Shown here piece by piece: positions 42,713 to 52,112 of a stretch of DNA of 64,000 bases (its first letter is position 1; every line of letters begins with the position of its first letter). A program made the position numbers and the translations under genes. Where the stretch lies: the NCBI GenBank assembly GCA_947500295.1, contig CANMRM010000002.1, positions 124,001 through 188,000 on the forward strand. Reading direction: 5' to 3'. The DNA comes from an uncultured Kordiimonas sp. (GTDB lineage Bacteria > Pseudomonadota > Alphaproteobacteria > Sphingomonadales > Kordiimonadaceae). The notes under the pieces were generated by a model, which made no database searches, was not told the origin of the DNA, and saw only the letters and a program-made list of their open reading frames with translations.

Positions 42713-43852
42713 TTGGCCGCTGCAAATATAGCCATACCACCTGCCATTGCCGTCTCCGGGCCTTCTGGCTCGGCAAAGCCCAATGTGGTTGAGCAGATCA
42801 AATCTGCAAAGACGGCGAGCGCGTCCGGCGATGCCGCGATGGCAGCTTTTCTCGCCCGCGAGTTTGAACAAGAAGGGTGTCTCTCCCAAAAAGATGCGAT
42901 GGCAATTTGTGAGGCCCGGAAGAGTGCCCAGATCGCGGGCAACAAGAAGCGGATGCCAAAGAGGGTGTGGCAACACTCGAATGCGGTGGTTGCACCGGGC
43001 GTGCAAGTTGCCGGGTTGATCCAGAAATCGAACGGAGCACAGGGCAATTGTGCCTTCAACGCGGCGCAAGGGTATATTATGGCGGAAAACTCCGCAGCCA
43101 CGGAAAAACAAAGAGCGCGCGGATTTGATCAGGAAGGGGCTTTGTTGCGGTTCCAGGTAGCCCAGCAGATCGACAGGTTTGAGGCCACCTTGACGAGTCC
43201 GTCGCAGATTAATGACAGCCTGTTCCAATCGCTTATTTTGACGCCCGAAGCAACAAAAAAAAATAGGAAACGCGCAAAGAACCAGATCAATCTGATGACG
43301 AAACCCAACGTGCTCCGGACCCTCAAGAGCAGACCGGACTTTGACGCGGATAAAAACCCGCAAGACAAGCTGGCGCTCTATAAGACGCTTCTGAAGGAAT
43401 ATGCCAAATACCTTCGAACCGGAGGGCACTGGAATAATCATTTGGGCGATCTTACAGTGTTTAGCCTTGCAGCTGCGTTGGGACGCCCCATTGTGGTTGT
43501 GCGGGCGCACGGCCCCGCGAGCAACGACACCGTTTCAACTGTACCGGAAATAATTGTGCAACCCGGTGACGGTGGTTTTCCGGTCAACCAGAGATCGGGT
43601 GACAACAAAAATCCCGTCTATCTTTGTCACAGTGAGGAACGTAAGCACTTTAATTTTCTGGAGCCCGATAAAGCGCCGTTCAAATATGATGCAAAAAACA
43701 GGTCGATTTGCCTCTACTCTGACAAGCATCACAAGACCACTCTTAAGTCATCGCAGGCTTTGAATGATGCAAAAGCAACATCTGTTCTCGCAGCTGTGCC
43801 CGATACGCCGCCGCCATCGACCACTACAGTGGTAACCATCGAGCCGGCGTAA
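42713..43852 (+). CDS. Putative T3SS effector with OTU-type cysteine protease domain (379 aa)
   Basis: Second OTU-like protein. In the numbering from the upstream GTG (42671), C127 lies in GAQGNCAFNAAQGY and H326-F-N328 in ERKHFNFLEP. Between them LALYKTLLKEYAKYLRT, W..HLGDLTVFSLAAALGRPIVVV and the spacing match the effector at 1-3.9 kb. Asp three before Cys is replaced by Gln. I prefer a TTG start at 42713 (LAAANIAIPPAIAVSG), which has AGAAAGGA 7-14 bases upstream, over the GTG, which has none and overlaps the promoter element. The N-terminus is Ala/Pro/Ser-rich and the C-terminus is Thr/Pro-rich (VPDTPPPSTTTVVTIEP). Inferred role: cleavage of host ubiquitin conjugates. Confidence 0.75.
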   Translation: MAAANIAIPPAIAVSGPSGSAKPNVVEQIKSAKTASASGDAAMAAFLAREFEQEGCLSQKDAMAICEARKSAQIAGNKKRMPKRVWQHSNAVVAPGVQVAGLIQKSNGAQGNCAFNAAQGYIMAENSAATEKQRARGFDQEGALLRFQVAQQIDRFEATLTSPSQINDSLFQSLILTPEATKKNRKRAKNQINLMTKPNVLRTLKSRPDFDADKNPQDKLALYKTLLKEYAKYLRTGGHWNNHLGDLTVFSLAAALGRPIVVVRAHGPASNDTVSTVPEIIVQPGDGGFPVNQRSGDNKNPVYLCHSEERKHFNFLEPDKAPFKYDAKNRSICLYSDKHHKTTLKSSQALNDAKATSVLAAVPDTPPPSTTTVVTIEPA

Positions 43853-44092
43853 TTGTGCTGCAAACTGTTGATTGCGGCCTCTCGTACCGGCTGTCGCCCT
43901 ACATCTTTTTGCGCCGTGATATCAGGTGGGGTAAATAGAAACTCAGGACTTTGGTAGATGAAACTCAGGGGGCGGTACCCTTGAATATTGAAACTGCTAG
44001 AACATTTGAAACAATTCAGCTGTCGACCAGGAAGCAACAGCCATTCAATTCTTCAGCATCTTAAGCCAACTTTATGCAAGCCTATCCAGCCG

Positions 44093-45541
44093 CTAAAATC
44101 CGATCTCGACGGAAATCGTCAACAGGATCATCGCAATCACGGAAAAAAGGAGCCACAGCGGGAAGATGAACTTCGCCCAGCTCCCCCATCCGACACGCGC
44201 TGTTGCAAGATAGGCTAGCAAGGTGCCGGACGTTGGCGTAATCATGTTGGTGAGGCCATTACCAAACAGGAACGCCATCACAGTCGTTTGCTGGGGGACG
44301 CCTGACAGCTGCCCGATGGGTCCAAGGATCGGCATGCTGACAGCGGCCTGTCCAGACGTGCTCGGGATCAGGAAATCGAGCAGGAGCTGCGAAATGAACA
44401 TACCCTGTGCCGCAACCACGGCACTGCCATCGCCAATCATGCCGGTAAGGGAGTGAACGACCGTGTCGAGAACACGGCCTTCGGCAAGGACGATAGATAC
44501 GGCAGTCGCTACCCCAATCAGAATACTCGCCATCAGCACTTTCTTCATGCCGAAGACAAAGGCTTCGGCCGTTTCGCTTGGTCTGAGTCCACTCGCCACC
44601 GCCAACGCGATGCTGAGACCGATATAGTAAGCTGACAAAGCATCATGATGCCACTGCCACCGGTTGGAGGCATAGACGAGAATAGCAACCCCCACCACAA
44701 GCGTACCCAAAGCTATGGTATGGCGCAGCGACAGACGCTCCGCGCTGAATTCGACCACCTCATCGCGCACAAAACCAGCGCGCCGAACCATGGCGAGCAT
44801 GAAGGCAATACCGGCCAGGAGGAAAACCAGATAAAATGCGAACCGCACACCCGCACCACTGAATATCTGCAGTCCGACCAACGGCTGGGCAATGGTAAGC
44901 GGAATGGGGTTGGTCACCGACGTTAGATAACCGACTTTCACCGCAACCGTGACGATGGCCAGGCCAATGATCCTGGTCATGCCCAGCCGTTCTGCAAGGG
45001 CGGCCATGACTGGAATAATCAGCAGATACTCGGAGGCGAGCCCCAGAAACGTACTGCCGGCTGAAAACAGCACCATCAGGCCGGGCACCAGCACATACAT
45101 GTTGCCTTTAAAAAGCGCCAACAGGCGCTCAAGCCCTGCATCGATCGCACCGGTGTGCGTAAGAATTCCGAACATTCCGCCAATGATCAACACCATGAAA
45201 ATGAGGCCTGATGCTCGTTCGAGCCCTTTTGGGATCGCCATCATTGTGCCGATGAGGCCGACCGGCCGCGCACTCCCCGCTTCCGGGTCGCCGGGCAGCG
45301 CAAACAGCGCTGCTGGCGACCGGTTCTTTTCGATCACCTCGAAACTGCCCGGCACCACCAGAGTGCCATCACGTTCAAACGCGCCTGAATCGATCACAAA
45401 CGTAAGGAGCATGGCCAGAAACAGAATACCGAGCAATATCACAATGGGGTTGGTGGTTTTGGTTCTTGCATGAGCCTTGGCAACGATCGCCGTTTTTTGA
45501 GCTGTCATCTCTTCTTTATGAACATCAACATCAATACTCAT
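44093..45541 (-). CDS. YfcC-family transporter
   Basis: 482-residue inner-membrane carrier with about 12 hydrophobic segments. The family pattern of the YfcC/DcuC/ArcD-like C4-dicarboxylate or basic amino acid carriers is visible: KTTNPIVILLGILFLAMLLT at the N-terminus, SAGSTFLGLASEYLLIIPVM, LTSVTNPIPLTIAQPLVG and the C-terminal half-repeat FLIPSTSGQAAVSMPILGPI with NMITPTSGTLLAYLA. It starts seven bases after the CocE-type hydrolase stop, so the two are co-transcribed; it may import the amino acid or acid released by that enzyme. Exact substrate not readable. Confidence 0.85.
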   Translation of the reverse strand: MSIDVDVHKEEMTAQKTAIVAKAHARTKTTNPIVILLGILFLAMLLTFVIDSGAFERDGTLVVPGSFEVIEKNRSPAALFALPGDPEAGSARPVGLIGTMMAIPKGLERASGLIFMVLIIGGMFGILTHTGAIDAGLERLLALFKGNMYVLVPGLMVLFSAGSTFLGLASEYLLIIPVMAALAERLGMTRIIGLAIVTVAVKVGYLTSVTNPIPLTIAQPLVGLQIFSGAGVRFAFYLVFLLAGIAFMLAMVRRAGFVRDEVVEFSAERLSLRHTIALGTLVVGVAILVYASNRWQWHHDALSAYYIGLSIALAVASGLRPSETAEAFVFGMKKVLMASILIGVATAVSIVLAEGRVLDTVVHSLTGMIGDGSAVVAAQGMFISQLLLDFLIPSTSGQAAVSMPILGPIGQLSGVPQQTTVMAFLFGNGLTNMITPTSGTLLAYLATARVGWGSWAKFIFPLWLLFSVIAMILLTISVEIGF

Positions 45542-45547
45542 GGCCTT

Positions 45548-47458
45548 TTACTTCCTTTCCACAACAGGCAGCAGAATTCGGGACGGACGCTCGGCGTCCA
45601 TGTAAATCCGGTTCTTCGCGCGCATCGTAGTGGTCCAGCCCCCTTCGGGCTCACCCGTGTTGGGGTTGACATCAAAATGCGGAAAATTGCTGCTTGCAAT
45701 GTCTACCCGCACCCGATGTCCTTTCTTGAACAGGTTCGCTGTTGCGAACAGTTCGATTTCGATTTCGTAAACTTCCCCCGGTTCAAGCAATGTCGGCTCC
45801 TCCCAGCTTTCGCGATACCGCACACGCAGAATACCATCGGTTACATTCATCGCAAATCCCTCAGGGAAGTCCGTGTTTGGTGGATGAACATCGAGCAGTT
45901 TGACAACAAAGTCCGTGTCGGGGCAACTCGAAGAGACCCAAAGCTTGGCGGATACCGGACCAATAACTACAAGGTCCTCCTCAAATGGTTGGGTCTCGAA
46001 AGAAATAACATCCGGCCTGTCTCGAAGCTCCCGCCCGGGCGATACGCAACCGAAAAATCTGTCTTGTTCGCGCTGGTCAAACGCCCCTCCGCACATAAGC
46101 GGTTCGCCGGACGTGACGGCACCTCCAATTGTGGGCGTGGGCTGCCGCGGGTCATATACATATTCCTGAAAAGCTTCACGCTCAGTTTGCCTTTGACGGC
46201 TCAAGGTGCCGGACTGATCAAAATATAGCGGCATAATTCTGGCGTTCTGTATCGGCCAGTCATCAAATGACTGCCACATACCGCCGTGCGTTAACCTGCC
46301 CGTATCATCAGTGTGACCCTTGCCTCCGCCCATAATGAACAATGTGACCGGTTTGCCTGCGTCAAACTGCTCATGCTTTTTTCCTTTAAGACACGTGTCA
46401 AACCAGGCCAAGCGATATTGGAGGTAATCAAGGCCGAAATGATGCTCGAAAACCGCTTCTTCACCAAAATCAACGTCGCCGGCAAAGGAAACCGAGCGTC
46501 GACCATGGGTCCAGGGACCCATCGTCAGAAACACCGGGCCGTCTCGGTCCTCCTTCAGGCCCGTGTAATTTGTGACCGACGTGGCAACATAAGGGTCATA
46601 CCAGCTGTTCAGGATCATCACAGGGATGTCAGGGATATTGGAATAGTGCTCAAGCGCGGAAAGCCCGAGCCGCCGCCAGTAAGCCCCGTAGTTGCCGTTT
46701 TGCCATTGTTCGAAAAGATAGGCTTCATACTCGGGAGCAGCACTCAAGGGAGAATGCCCTGGGGACCAGGGCATATCATGAAACCAATCACTCAGTACGA
46801 CATTTTCCAGCGCGTCCCGCCGTTCGGGGTCAGTCTTGGTTTTGGGACTGAGAAGTGCGTGCCGGTGAGCCCATGTTACCTGCTTCATCTCAAACGCGCC
46901 GCCACGCCGGATACCGCCATGATATGCGCTTGCAAAGCCGCCTGAATCCATAAACATGCAGGCAAGACCAGGTGGATTGAGGCAGGCGGCAGAGATTTGT
47001 GTGTGCGCACCATAGGAAACACCGAAGGTGCCGATTTTACCGTTGCACCAGTCCTGGTTGGTAATCCAGGTCATGGTGTCAAAGCCATCTTCCGCTTCAT
47101 TCAGATATTTTGAGAACGTACCTTCTGAGCCATACCGCCCCCGGCAATCCTGCATGACAACCGCGTATCCGTGAGCGGAAAACCAGCGAGCAATGTCGGA
47201 CCGTCGCATGGGGTCGGGATGCTCAAGTGACCGTTCGGAGCGGTTGAGACCCCGCTTGTCATATGGAGTGCGTTCCATCAAGACAGGCCAGCTGTTACTT
47301 TCACCAGGCCATGAATCGGGGTCAGGAAGATAAACATCTGTGGCAAGACGAACGCCGTCACGCATAACAACCATGACGTCCTTCAGCACATTAATTTCAT
47401 TGATTTGGTCAAGCATGATTAAGAAATGGCCGGCATGTCTGGGGGCTTCTCCGTTCAC
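45548..47458 (-). CDS. CocE/NonD-family hydrolase (X-Pro dipeptidyl-peptidase-like)
   Basis: 636 residues in the S15/CocE arrangement: alpha/beta-hydrolase with RDGVRLATDVYLP near the start, VLMERTPYDKRGL, VVMQDCRGRYGSEG, the nucleophile in FGVSYGAHTQ, GGFASAYHGGIRRGG and later VMILNSWYDPYVATS (acid) and GPWTHGRRS (His), then the C-terminal jelly-roll domain (LWVSSSCPDTDFVVKLLDVH, LFKKGHRVRVDIASSNFPHF). These enzymes hydrolyse esters or amides such as proline peptides. No signal peptide seen. Start is uncertain: GTG at 47458 or ATG at 47416, neither with a good Shine-Dalgarno. Neighbours are a TonB receptor and a YfcC carrier. Confidence 0.9.
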   Translation of the reverse strand: MNGEAPRHAGHFLIMLDQINEINVLKDVMVVMRDGVRLATDVYLPDPDSWPGESNSWPVLMERTPYDKRGLNRSERSLEHPDPMRRSDIARWFSAHGYAVVMQDCRGRYGSEGTFSKYLNEAEDGFDTMTWITNQDWCNGKIGTFGVSYGAHTQISAACLNPPGLACMFMDSGGFASAYHGGIRRGGAFEMKQVTWAHRHALLSPKTKTDPERRDALENVVLSDWFHDMPWSPGHSPLSAAPEYEAYLFEQWQNGNYGAYWRRLGLSALEHYSNIPDIPVMILNSWYDPYVATSVTNYTGLKEDRDGPVFLTMGPWTHGRRSVSFAGDVDFGEEAVFEHHFGLDYLQYRLAWFDTCLKGKKHEQFDAGKPVTLFIMGGGKGHTDDTGRLTHGGMWQSFDDWPIQNARIMPLYFDQSGTLSRQRQTEREAFQEYVYDPRQPTPTIGGAVTSGEPLMCGGAFDQREQDRFFGCVSPGRELRDRPDVISFETQPFEEDLVVIGPVSAKLWVSSSCPDTDFVVKLLDVHPPNTDFPEGFAMNVTDGILRVRYRESWEEPTLLEPGEVYEIEIELFATANLFKKGHRVRVDIASSNFPHFDVNPNTGEPEGGWTTTMRAKNRIYMDAERPSRILLPVVERK

Positions 47459-47515
47459 TTTTCAAACAGTCGAAAACGGGCGGAGAAGGAATAGTACCCT
47501 CAGGTAAAAAGGTTT

Positions 47516-47540
47516 GTGCGCCCCACCGGATGGGGCGCAC
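47516..47540 (-). terminator. Terminator after the TonB-dependent receptor gene
   Basis: Perfect 10-base stem GTGCGCCCCA / TGGGGCGCAC with a 5-base loop, 10 bases after the receptor stop. On the minus strand it is followed by AAACCTTTTT, so the T run is slightly displaced. It separates the receptor from the hydrolase gene. Confidence 0.72.
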
Positions 47541-47549
47541 ACTCAGTGC

Positions 47550-50405
47550 TTAGAAGTTGGCACGGAAGCCAAACGAGAACCGTCGCCCGAGCACATCGTA
47601 GGTACCAGAGTCGGTGTTGAAGTTTCCGCGCGATGCGTTACCGATCAGAGGCGGGTCATTGTCAAAGAGGTTGTCAATCGTCGAATAGACGGTCAGGCCC
47701 TCTCTGATCTCGTAGCTGACAGTCGCGTCAAAGTAATGTTGAGCACTAATCTCGGGTTTTAAAATGGTGGTCGGATCAGTTGTTCCAAGCGCGACACGCT
47801 CATCCGTCACGCCACCAATGTAGCGGTGGCGGACCGAAGCACGCCAAGCGTCGCGGCTGTATGTTATGCGCCCGGTCACCCGCCAATCAGGGTTGGCGCG
47901 TCCACATATCGTGCGGACACCCACCGCACCCGCGCAGTTGTTTGCCTCGACAAAAGGGCTACCCTGAATGATATAATCGAGCAGACGCGAACCCATAAGA
48001 GAGACTGAAATATTTCCATCAAGCGCATCGAAGCTGTAAGCGGCAGCAAAGTCGATGCCTTTTGCTTCCCGGCTTGCAATATTCTGGTTCAATAAAGCAA
48101 CGTCAACCAACGCTCCATCGGCATCGCGCGCGTCTGCAAGGACGGCGCAGAAAGGATCGCTCAAATCAAGTGCAGCCTGACAGCCGTCAATTGTAGACTG
48201 AAGGCCACCGCCAAACAGATCTATCGCGTTGTCGATTTTGATACTGTAGAGGTCTGCCGAAACAATGAATCCTGGCAATGCAGACGGCGTATAAACGAAA
48301 CCGATCGACCAGGTATCGGACGTTTCTTCCTCAAGGTTCGGATTACCGCCGTTCAGTGTTTCTATCTGAATGTTGTCCTGTGTATGTGTGTCGATATTGG
48401 CCTCGGGAATTCCCGAAGAGATACAGAATGACCGCTCCGCGTCGGTCCTGTCCGGATTGCGCGCGATGTCGCAGAAATCAACAGCGCTCGGGAATGCGTT
48501 TGAAATTCCAAGAAAGAGTTCATTGATGTTTGGTGCCCGCACTGCACGTTGGTACAGTCCCCGGAATTTCAGATCTTCGATTGGCCGCCATTCGCCGCCG
48601 ATCTTATAGCTGGTAACGCCACCTGCTGTTGAATAATCGGAATAACGGATGCCCGCCTCCAGCCCAAGGTACTGAGCACCAGCAACACCCTCCAGGATCG
48701 GCACAATTGTCTCGAGATAGACTTCCTTAACGTCATAGCTGCCGACGGTATCCTTGCCGCCGCTAAAGCCGTCAATATCACCCGAGTTCAGTACGCTGTC
48801 GTTAAAATTGCTGGCGTTTTCCTTGCGGTATTCGGCACCTGCTGCAAATCCAACGGCACCTGCCGGTAGATTGAACGCATCACCGGCAAGGGTTGCCGCA
48901 ACCTGCTGCTGCTCAACGGTTGTGATGTTGGAAGCAGTGACGCGGACAAAGTCTGCCATTTCCTGGGTGAAAGTGCCTTCACCAAAGGGGTTCAGAACGA
49001 CGCAGCCGGCACTTGAATCCAGACACTGCGTTGGGTCATCCGGATCGACAAGCAGACCTTGTTGGTAACGGGAGATTGAAATGTTGTTCTGTTGTCGCTG
49101 GGTTTCCTCCGAGCGTCCAAAGTTATAGAATACTTCCCATTGCAATCCGGCACCAATTTCACCATTAAACCCGGCAACGATGCGCCATAGGTTGCGTGTG
49201 CTGTTTTCAATGCGTGGGCCCACTTCAGTCATTCGTCTGCGAATCCCTGATGTGACAATGCCGTCGCCGTCAGTGTCCATTTGCGCGAACACGTCACGGA
49301 ACGCGTCAGGCATCAGAGGATTGGCCAGGGAAAATTCAAAGCCAGATTCTGAGAACGGAGTGGGTGCCAACTGACGATTGATACTATTGTTTGCAAAGGT
49401 CATTTCCGCAAACATATTAAGATCATCGTTAAACTTGAAATTACCCATAGCTGAAATCGTCCAGCGCTCAAGCGGCAGTTGGAGAGCGTTGTCGGGCGCA
49501 AAATTGTAGCGGTCTTCGGGGTCTACAAATGCTCGGGCTGAGCCGTCAGCAGTCGCGAGAACACCCAGGGACCCAATTGGCGCGCCGAATGAGTCCAGGA
49601 TGCCAAGGTTGTCCAATGTGTTGCTATTGAACCGGCCTTGAGGAACGGTTGTCGAACCGCCCGGCACAAATATCGGGTTGCCATTGTCATCTGTATCTTC
49701 GGCAAATGCGACCCTTGAAAAAGCCCGCTCCGATGCATTGGTCTGTTCACGTTTGAAATAGTTTGCACTCATCACCACATTACCGCGACCGTCCGCGAAA
49801 TTGGTTCCAAGAGACAGGTCAATATTATAGCGTTCTGCGTCGCCGCGCTCTGTGATGCCATACTGCGCGCCAGCATACAGGCCCTCAAAATCTTCCTTAA
49901 GGATGAAATTGACTACCCCTGCCATCGCATCTGATCCGTATACGGCTGAAGCACCACCCGTAACGACTTCAATCCGCTCGATAAGAGCGGGCGCAATATT
50001 GTTTAGGTCAACAACCCCGGTGGTACTGTCGCCGACAAACCGGCGTCCGTTTACCAACACAAGTGTCCTCACGGTGCCCAGGTTGCGCAAATCGACTGTC
50101 GCTGACCCGGTACCAGGGTTGTTGGTGGATGGGCCGTTACTGCCCACTGTTTGTGGCAGTGCTGCCAGAATTTGATCAATCTCTGTGACATTTGCCAGAG
50201 AGATTTCTTCACTGGAAATGACGCTCGTAGGGCTGTTGGCTACAATGTCTTTGCGGGGAATGCGAGAGCCAGTGACAACCACTTCCTCAAGCTCTTCAGC
50301 GGTATTCTGGTCCTGAGCAAAAGAGACGGATGCAAATGCTCCCGAACCAATAATGGTTCCCAGCATGAGTGTCGCAACACGAGATTTGTTCTGAATTAGT
50401 TTCAT
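47550..50405 (-). CDS. TonB-dependent outer-membrane receptor
   Basis: About 951 residues. Signal peptide (MLGTIIGSGAFASVSFA), TonB-box-like EELEEVVVTGSRIPR, plug domain (SPTSVISSEEISLANVTEID, TLVLVNGRRFVGDSTTGVVD, IERIEVVTGGASAVYGSDAM, AGVVNFILKEDFEGL) and the C-terminal barrel ending in Phe (RRFSFGFRANF), the usual Omp insertion signal. It is the large Xanthomonas/sphingomonad-type receptor for peptides or carbohydrates. I chose the ATG at 50405 (MKLIQNKSRVA) with GGAGGAA upstream over an upstream start at 50441. Downstream are a hydrolase and a carrier, so it probably imports their substrate. Confidence 0.93.
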   Translation of the reverse strand: MKLIQNKSRVATLMLGTIIGSGAFASVSFAQDQNTAEELEEVVVTGSRIPRKDIVANSPTSVISSEEISLANVTEIDQILAALPQTVGSNGPSTNNPGTGSATVDLRNLGTVRTLVLVNGRRFVGDSTTGVVDLNNIAPALIERIEVVTGGASAVYGSDAMAGVVNFILKEDFEGLYAGAQYGITERGDAERYNIDLSLGTNFADGRGNVVMSANYFKREQTNASERAFSRVAFAEDTDDNGNPIFVPGGSTTVPQGRFNSNTLDNLGILDSFGAPIGSLGVLATADGSARAFVDPEDRYNFAPDNALQLPLERWTISAMGNFKFNDDLNMFAEMTFANNSINRQLAPTPFSESGFEFSLANPLMPDAFRDVFAQMDTDGDGIVTSGIRRRMTEVGPRIENSTRNLWRIVAGFNGEIGAGLQWEVFYNFGRSEETQRQQNNISISRYQQGLLVDPDDPTQCLDSSAGCVVLNPFGEGTFTQEMADFVRVTASNITTVEQQQVAATLAGDAFNLPAGAVGFAAGAEYRKENASNFNDSVLNSGDIDGFSGGKDTVGSYDVKEVYLETIVPILEGVAGAQYLGLEAGIRYSDYSTAGGVTSYKIGGEWRPIEDLKFRGLYQRAVRAPNINELFLGISNAFPSAVDFCDIARNPDRTDAERSFCISSGIPEANIDTHTQDNIQIETLNGGNPNLEEETSDTWSIGFVYTPSALPGFIVSADLYSIKIDNAIDLFGGGLQSTIDGCQAALDLSDPFCAVLADARDADGALVDVALLNQNIASREAKGIDFAAAYSFDALDGNISVSLMGSRLLDYIIQGSPFVEANNCAGAVGVRTICGRANPDWRVTGRITYSRDAWRASVRHRYIGGVTDERVALGTTDPTTILKPEISAQHYFDATVSYEIREGLTVYSTIDNLFDNDPPLIGNASRGNFNTDSGTYDVLGRRFSFGFRANF

Positions 50406-50797
50406 TTTGTTGGTTCCTCCCAAAAAACCGCCAGCGCACATGTCGGTGTGCCAATCGCGGTTGTTGTGAGCCTAGGCATTCGGAGGCCTGTCATTCAATA
50501 TCATGAAAAAAAACTTCAAAGGCATTCTCAAAATTCATAAATAGTAGGAAAGTTTAGCTCTTCTCTGGTTCTGCCCCCGCCTGAATGAAGCAGACGAATA
50601 AACACACGATAAGAAGAAATGAGTTTACTCCGGGCGCGCAATCAGGTTGCGGCTTTCCAGTTTTTAGGCAGTTCGGCAATCAAAGGGGCGTGATGTTGGC
50701 ACGCCTTGCGGTAGAATTGTGAACATGGGATATAGATATGTCGACCATCGCAGAGACTTATCTGAGTTAAATGGTCCGTCCCCATTTCAATTTGCCG
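50406..50797. other. Intergenic region upstream of the TonB receptor
   Basis: No gene, repeat or strong hairpin seen. It should contain the receptor promoter, but no element matched the T3SS regulon motif. Confidence 0.4.
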
Positions 50798-51079
50798 CTA
50801 AGAGCTGGGGTGCCGCCGTTCGATGATATTTTCAACCACAAAACCCGCCTCAACGGGAAAATGCGCGCGGACCTTCGTGGCCAGATCGGCCTCATCCCGC
50901 GCCAACAGGATGGTTTTTTGAGCATCGCACCAGCGCTCGCTGTAGACAGGATGATCTTCATTGTCTTTCAGGCAGGCCCTTACGTCCTTATTGAACACAG
51001 AAACCTCAAACCTACGAAGGGGGCCAATACAGTTTTTTTGCTTGGCGTTATGGGCAATTTTGGTCGACTGTATGTTCAT
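50798..51079 (-). CDS. Conserved-looking hypothetical protein (93 aa)
   Basis: From ATG at 51079 (MNIQSTKIAHNAKQKNCIGP) with AAGGA upstream. A compact alpha/beta pattern follows: FEVSVFNKDVRACLKDNED, HPVYSERWCDAQKTILLARD, EADLATKVRAHFPVEAGFVV. The mix of charged and hydrophobic residues looks like a true small folded protein, but I do not recognise the family. It lies between the LysR gene and the TonB receptor on the same strand. Confidence 0.55.
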   Translation of the reverse strand: MNIQSTKIAHNAKQKNCIGPLRRFEVSVFNKDVRACLKDNEDHPVYSERWCDAQKTILLARDEADLATKVRAHFPVEAGFVVENIIERRHPSS

Positions 51080-51188
51080 GGCTCTTGTCCTTGGCAAACA
51101 CATCTTCTCACTGGAAAGTGGAACTGTTGGAGCCGGACCGCAACAGCATGAAGTTTTTGTAAATCTTCATTCCAAGAGCGAATGCTTT

Positions 51189-52112
51189 TTACGGGCTGCG
51201 ACGGAAGTAGGCCTTGCAATGGCTGAAGAAGGCGGTTGCCGCCCGGGACATGGGGATCTGGGAAGAGGCGACAAAGGCGTATCTGTGTTCAATATTCGGC
51301 CTGAAAGGTACAAAACTGACGCCAAACCCCCTATAAGTACGCCCCATCAATTCATTGACAAATGCAATACCGATACCCTGAGCCGCTAACGCACAGGAGG
51401 CACCGATCGCATGGGTTTCGACCTTCACATTCATACCGACCTGCGCTTCGCGGAAGGCATCGTTGATCTGTCGCTGGAATGTCTTGCCTTTGCCGAGCAG
51501 GATTAGTGGTTCGTTCTTCATGTCTTGCGGCGTGATCGCTTTCCTCCCTTCAAGCGGATGGCCTTTTCGCATCACACAGACTGTGCCTGCGGATACAATG
51601 GGCTCAACAAGCAAGTTAGGGTGCGAAATCGGCAGCTTTAAAAAAGCGCAGTCAACCGCCCGGCAAACGGCCTGTTCGACAATCGTCTGGTGATTCCTGG
51701 AGTCGACTATGAACTTGATGTCAGGATAGGCTGTGAGGAAACTTGAAATCGCACCTGCCAGCACGCCTTCTACAAAACTCGGCACGCCTACCACCCGCAA
51801 TTGACCTTTCGCGAGGTTGCGGAGATCTTCCGCCAGCAACTCAATCCGGTCGAAACTGGAAAGGGCAAGGTCCACTTCCTCACAGAGCTCGACGGCTTCC
51901 GGCAACGGCGTGAGCCTGCCCTTGTCCCGGAAGAACAACTCCAAACCCAACTGGTCTTCCAGCTGCGCAAGCTGCCGGCTAACCGCCGACTGCGTGAGGC
52001 CCAAATTGCGGGCGGCATCGGTAACCGAACCGGTCCGCATAATTTCACGAAAACTTTCAAGGTGTTTTGACTTCGGGCGCATCTGCTTTTCGCTGCGGTT
52101 CTGCCTGAGCAA
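51189..52112 (-). CDS. LysR-type regulator near the TonB/CocE/YfcC genes
   Basis: 307 residues. The N-terminal helix-turn-helix is clear (HLESFREIMRTGSVTDAARN, LGLTQSAVSRQLAQLEDQLG, LFFRDKGRLTPLPEAVEL). The effector domain is typical (LRVVGVPSFVEGVLAGAISS, HPLEGRKAITPQDMKNEPLI, GIGIAFVNELMGRTY). The start may be ATG at 52082 (MRPKSKHLESF) and not 52112. It resembles the opine/amino acid catabolism branch of LysR regulators, which agrees with the downstream uptake genes, but it is not adjacent to them. Confidence 0.88.
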   Translation of the reverse strand: MLRQNRSEKQMRPKSKHLESFREIMRTGSVTDAARNLGLTQSAVSRQLAQLEDQLGLELFFRDKGRLTPLPEAVELCEEVDLALSSFDRIELLAEDLRNLAKGQLRVVGVPSFVEGVLAGAISSFLTAYPDIKFIVDSRNHQTIVEQAVCRAVDCAFLKLPISHPNLLVEPIVSAGTVCVMRKGHPLEGRKAITPQDMKNEPLILLGKGKTFQRQINDAFREAQVGMNVKVETHAIGASCALAAQGIGIAFVNELMGRTYRGFGVSFVPFRPNIEHRYAFVASSQIPMSRAATAFFSHCKAYFRRSP

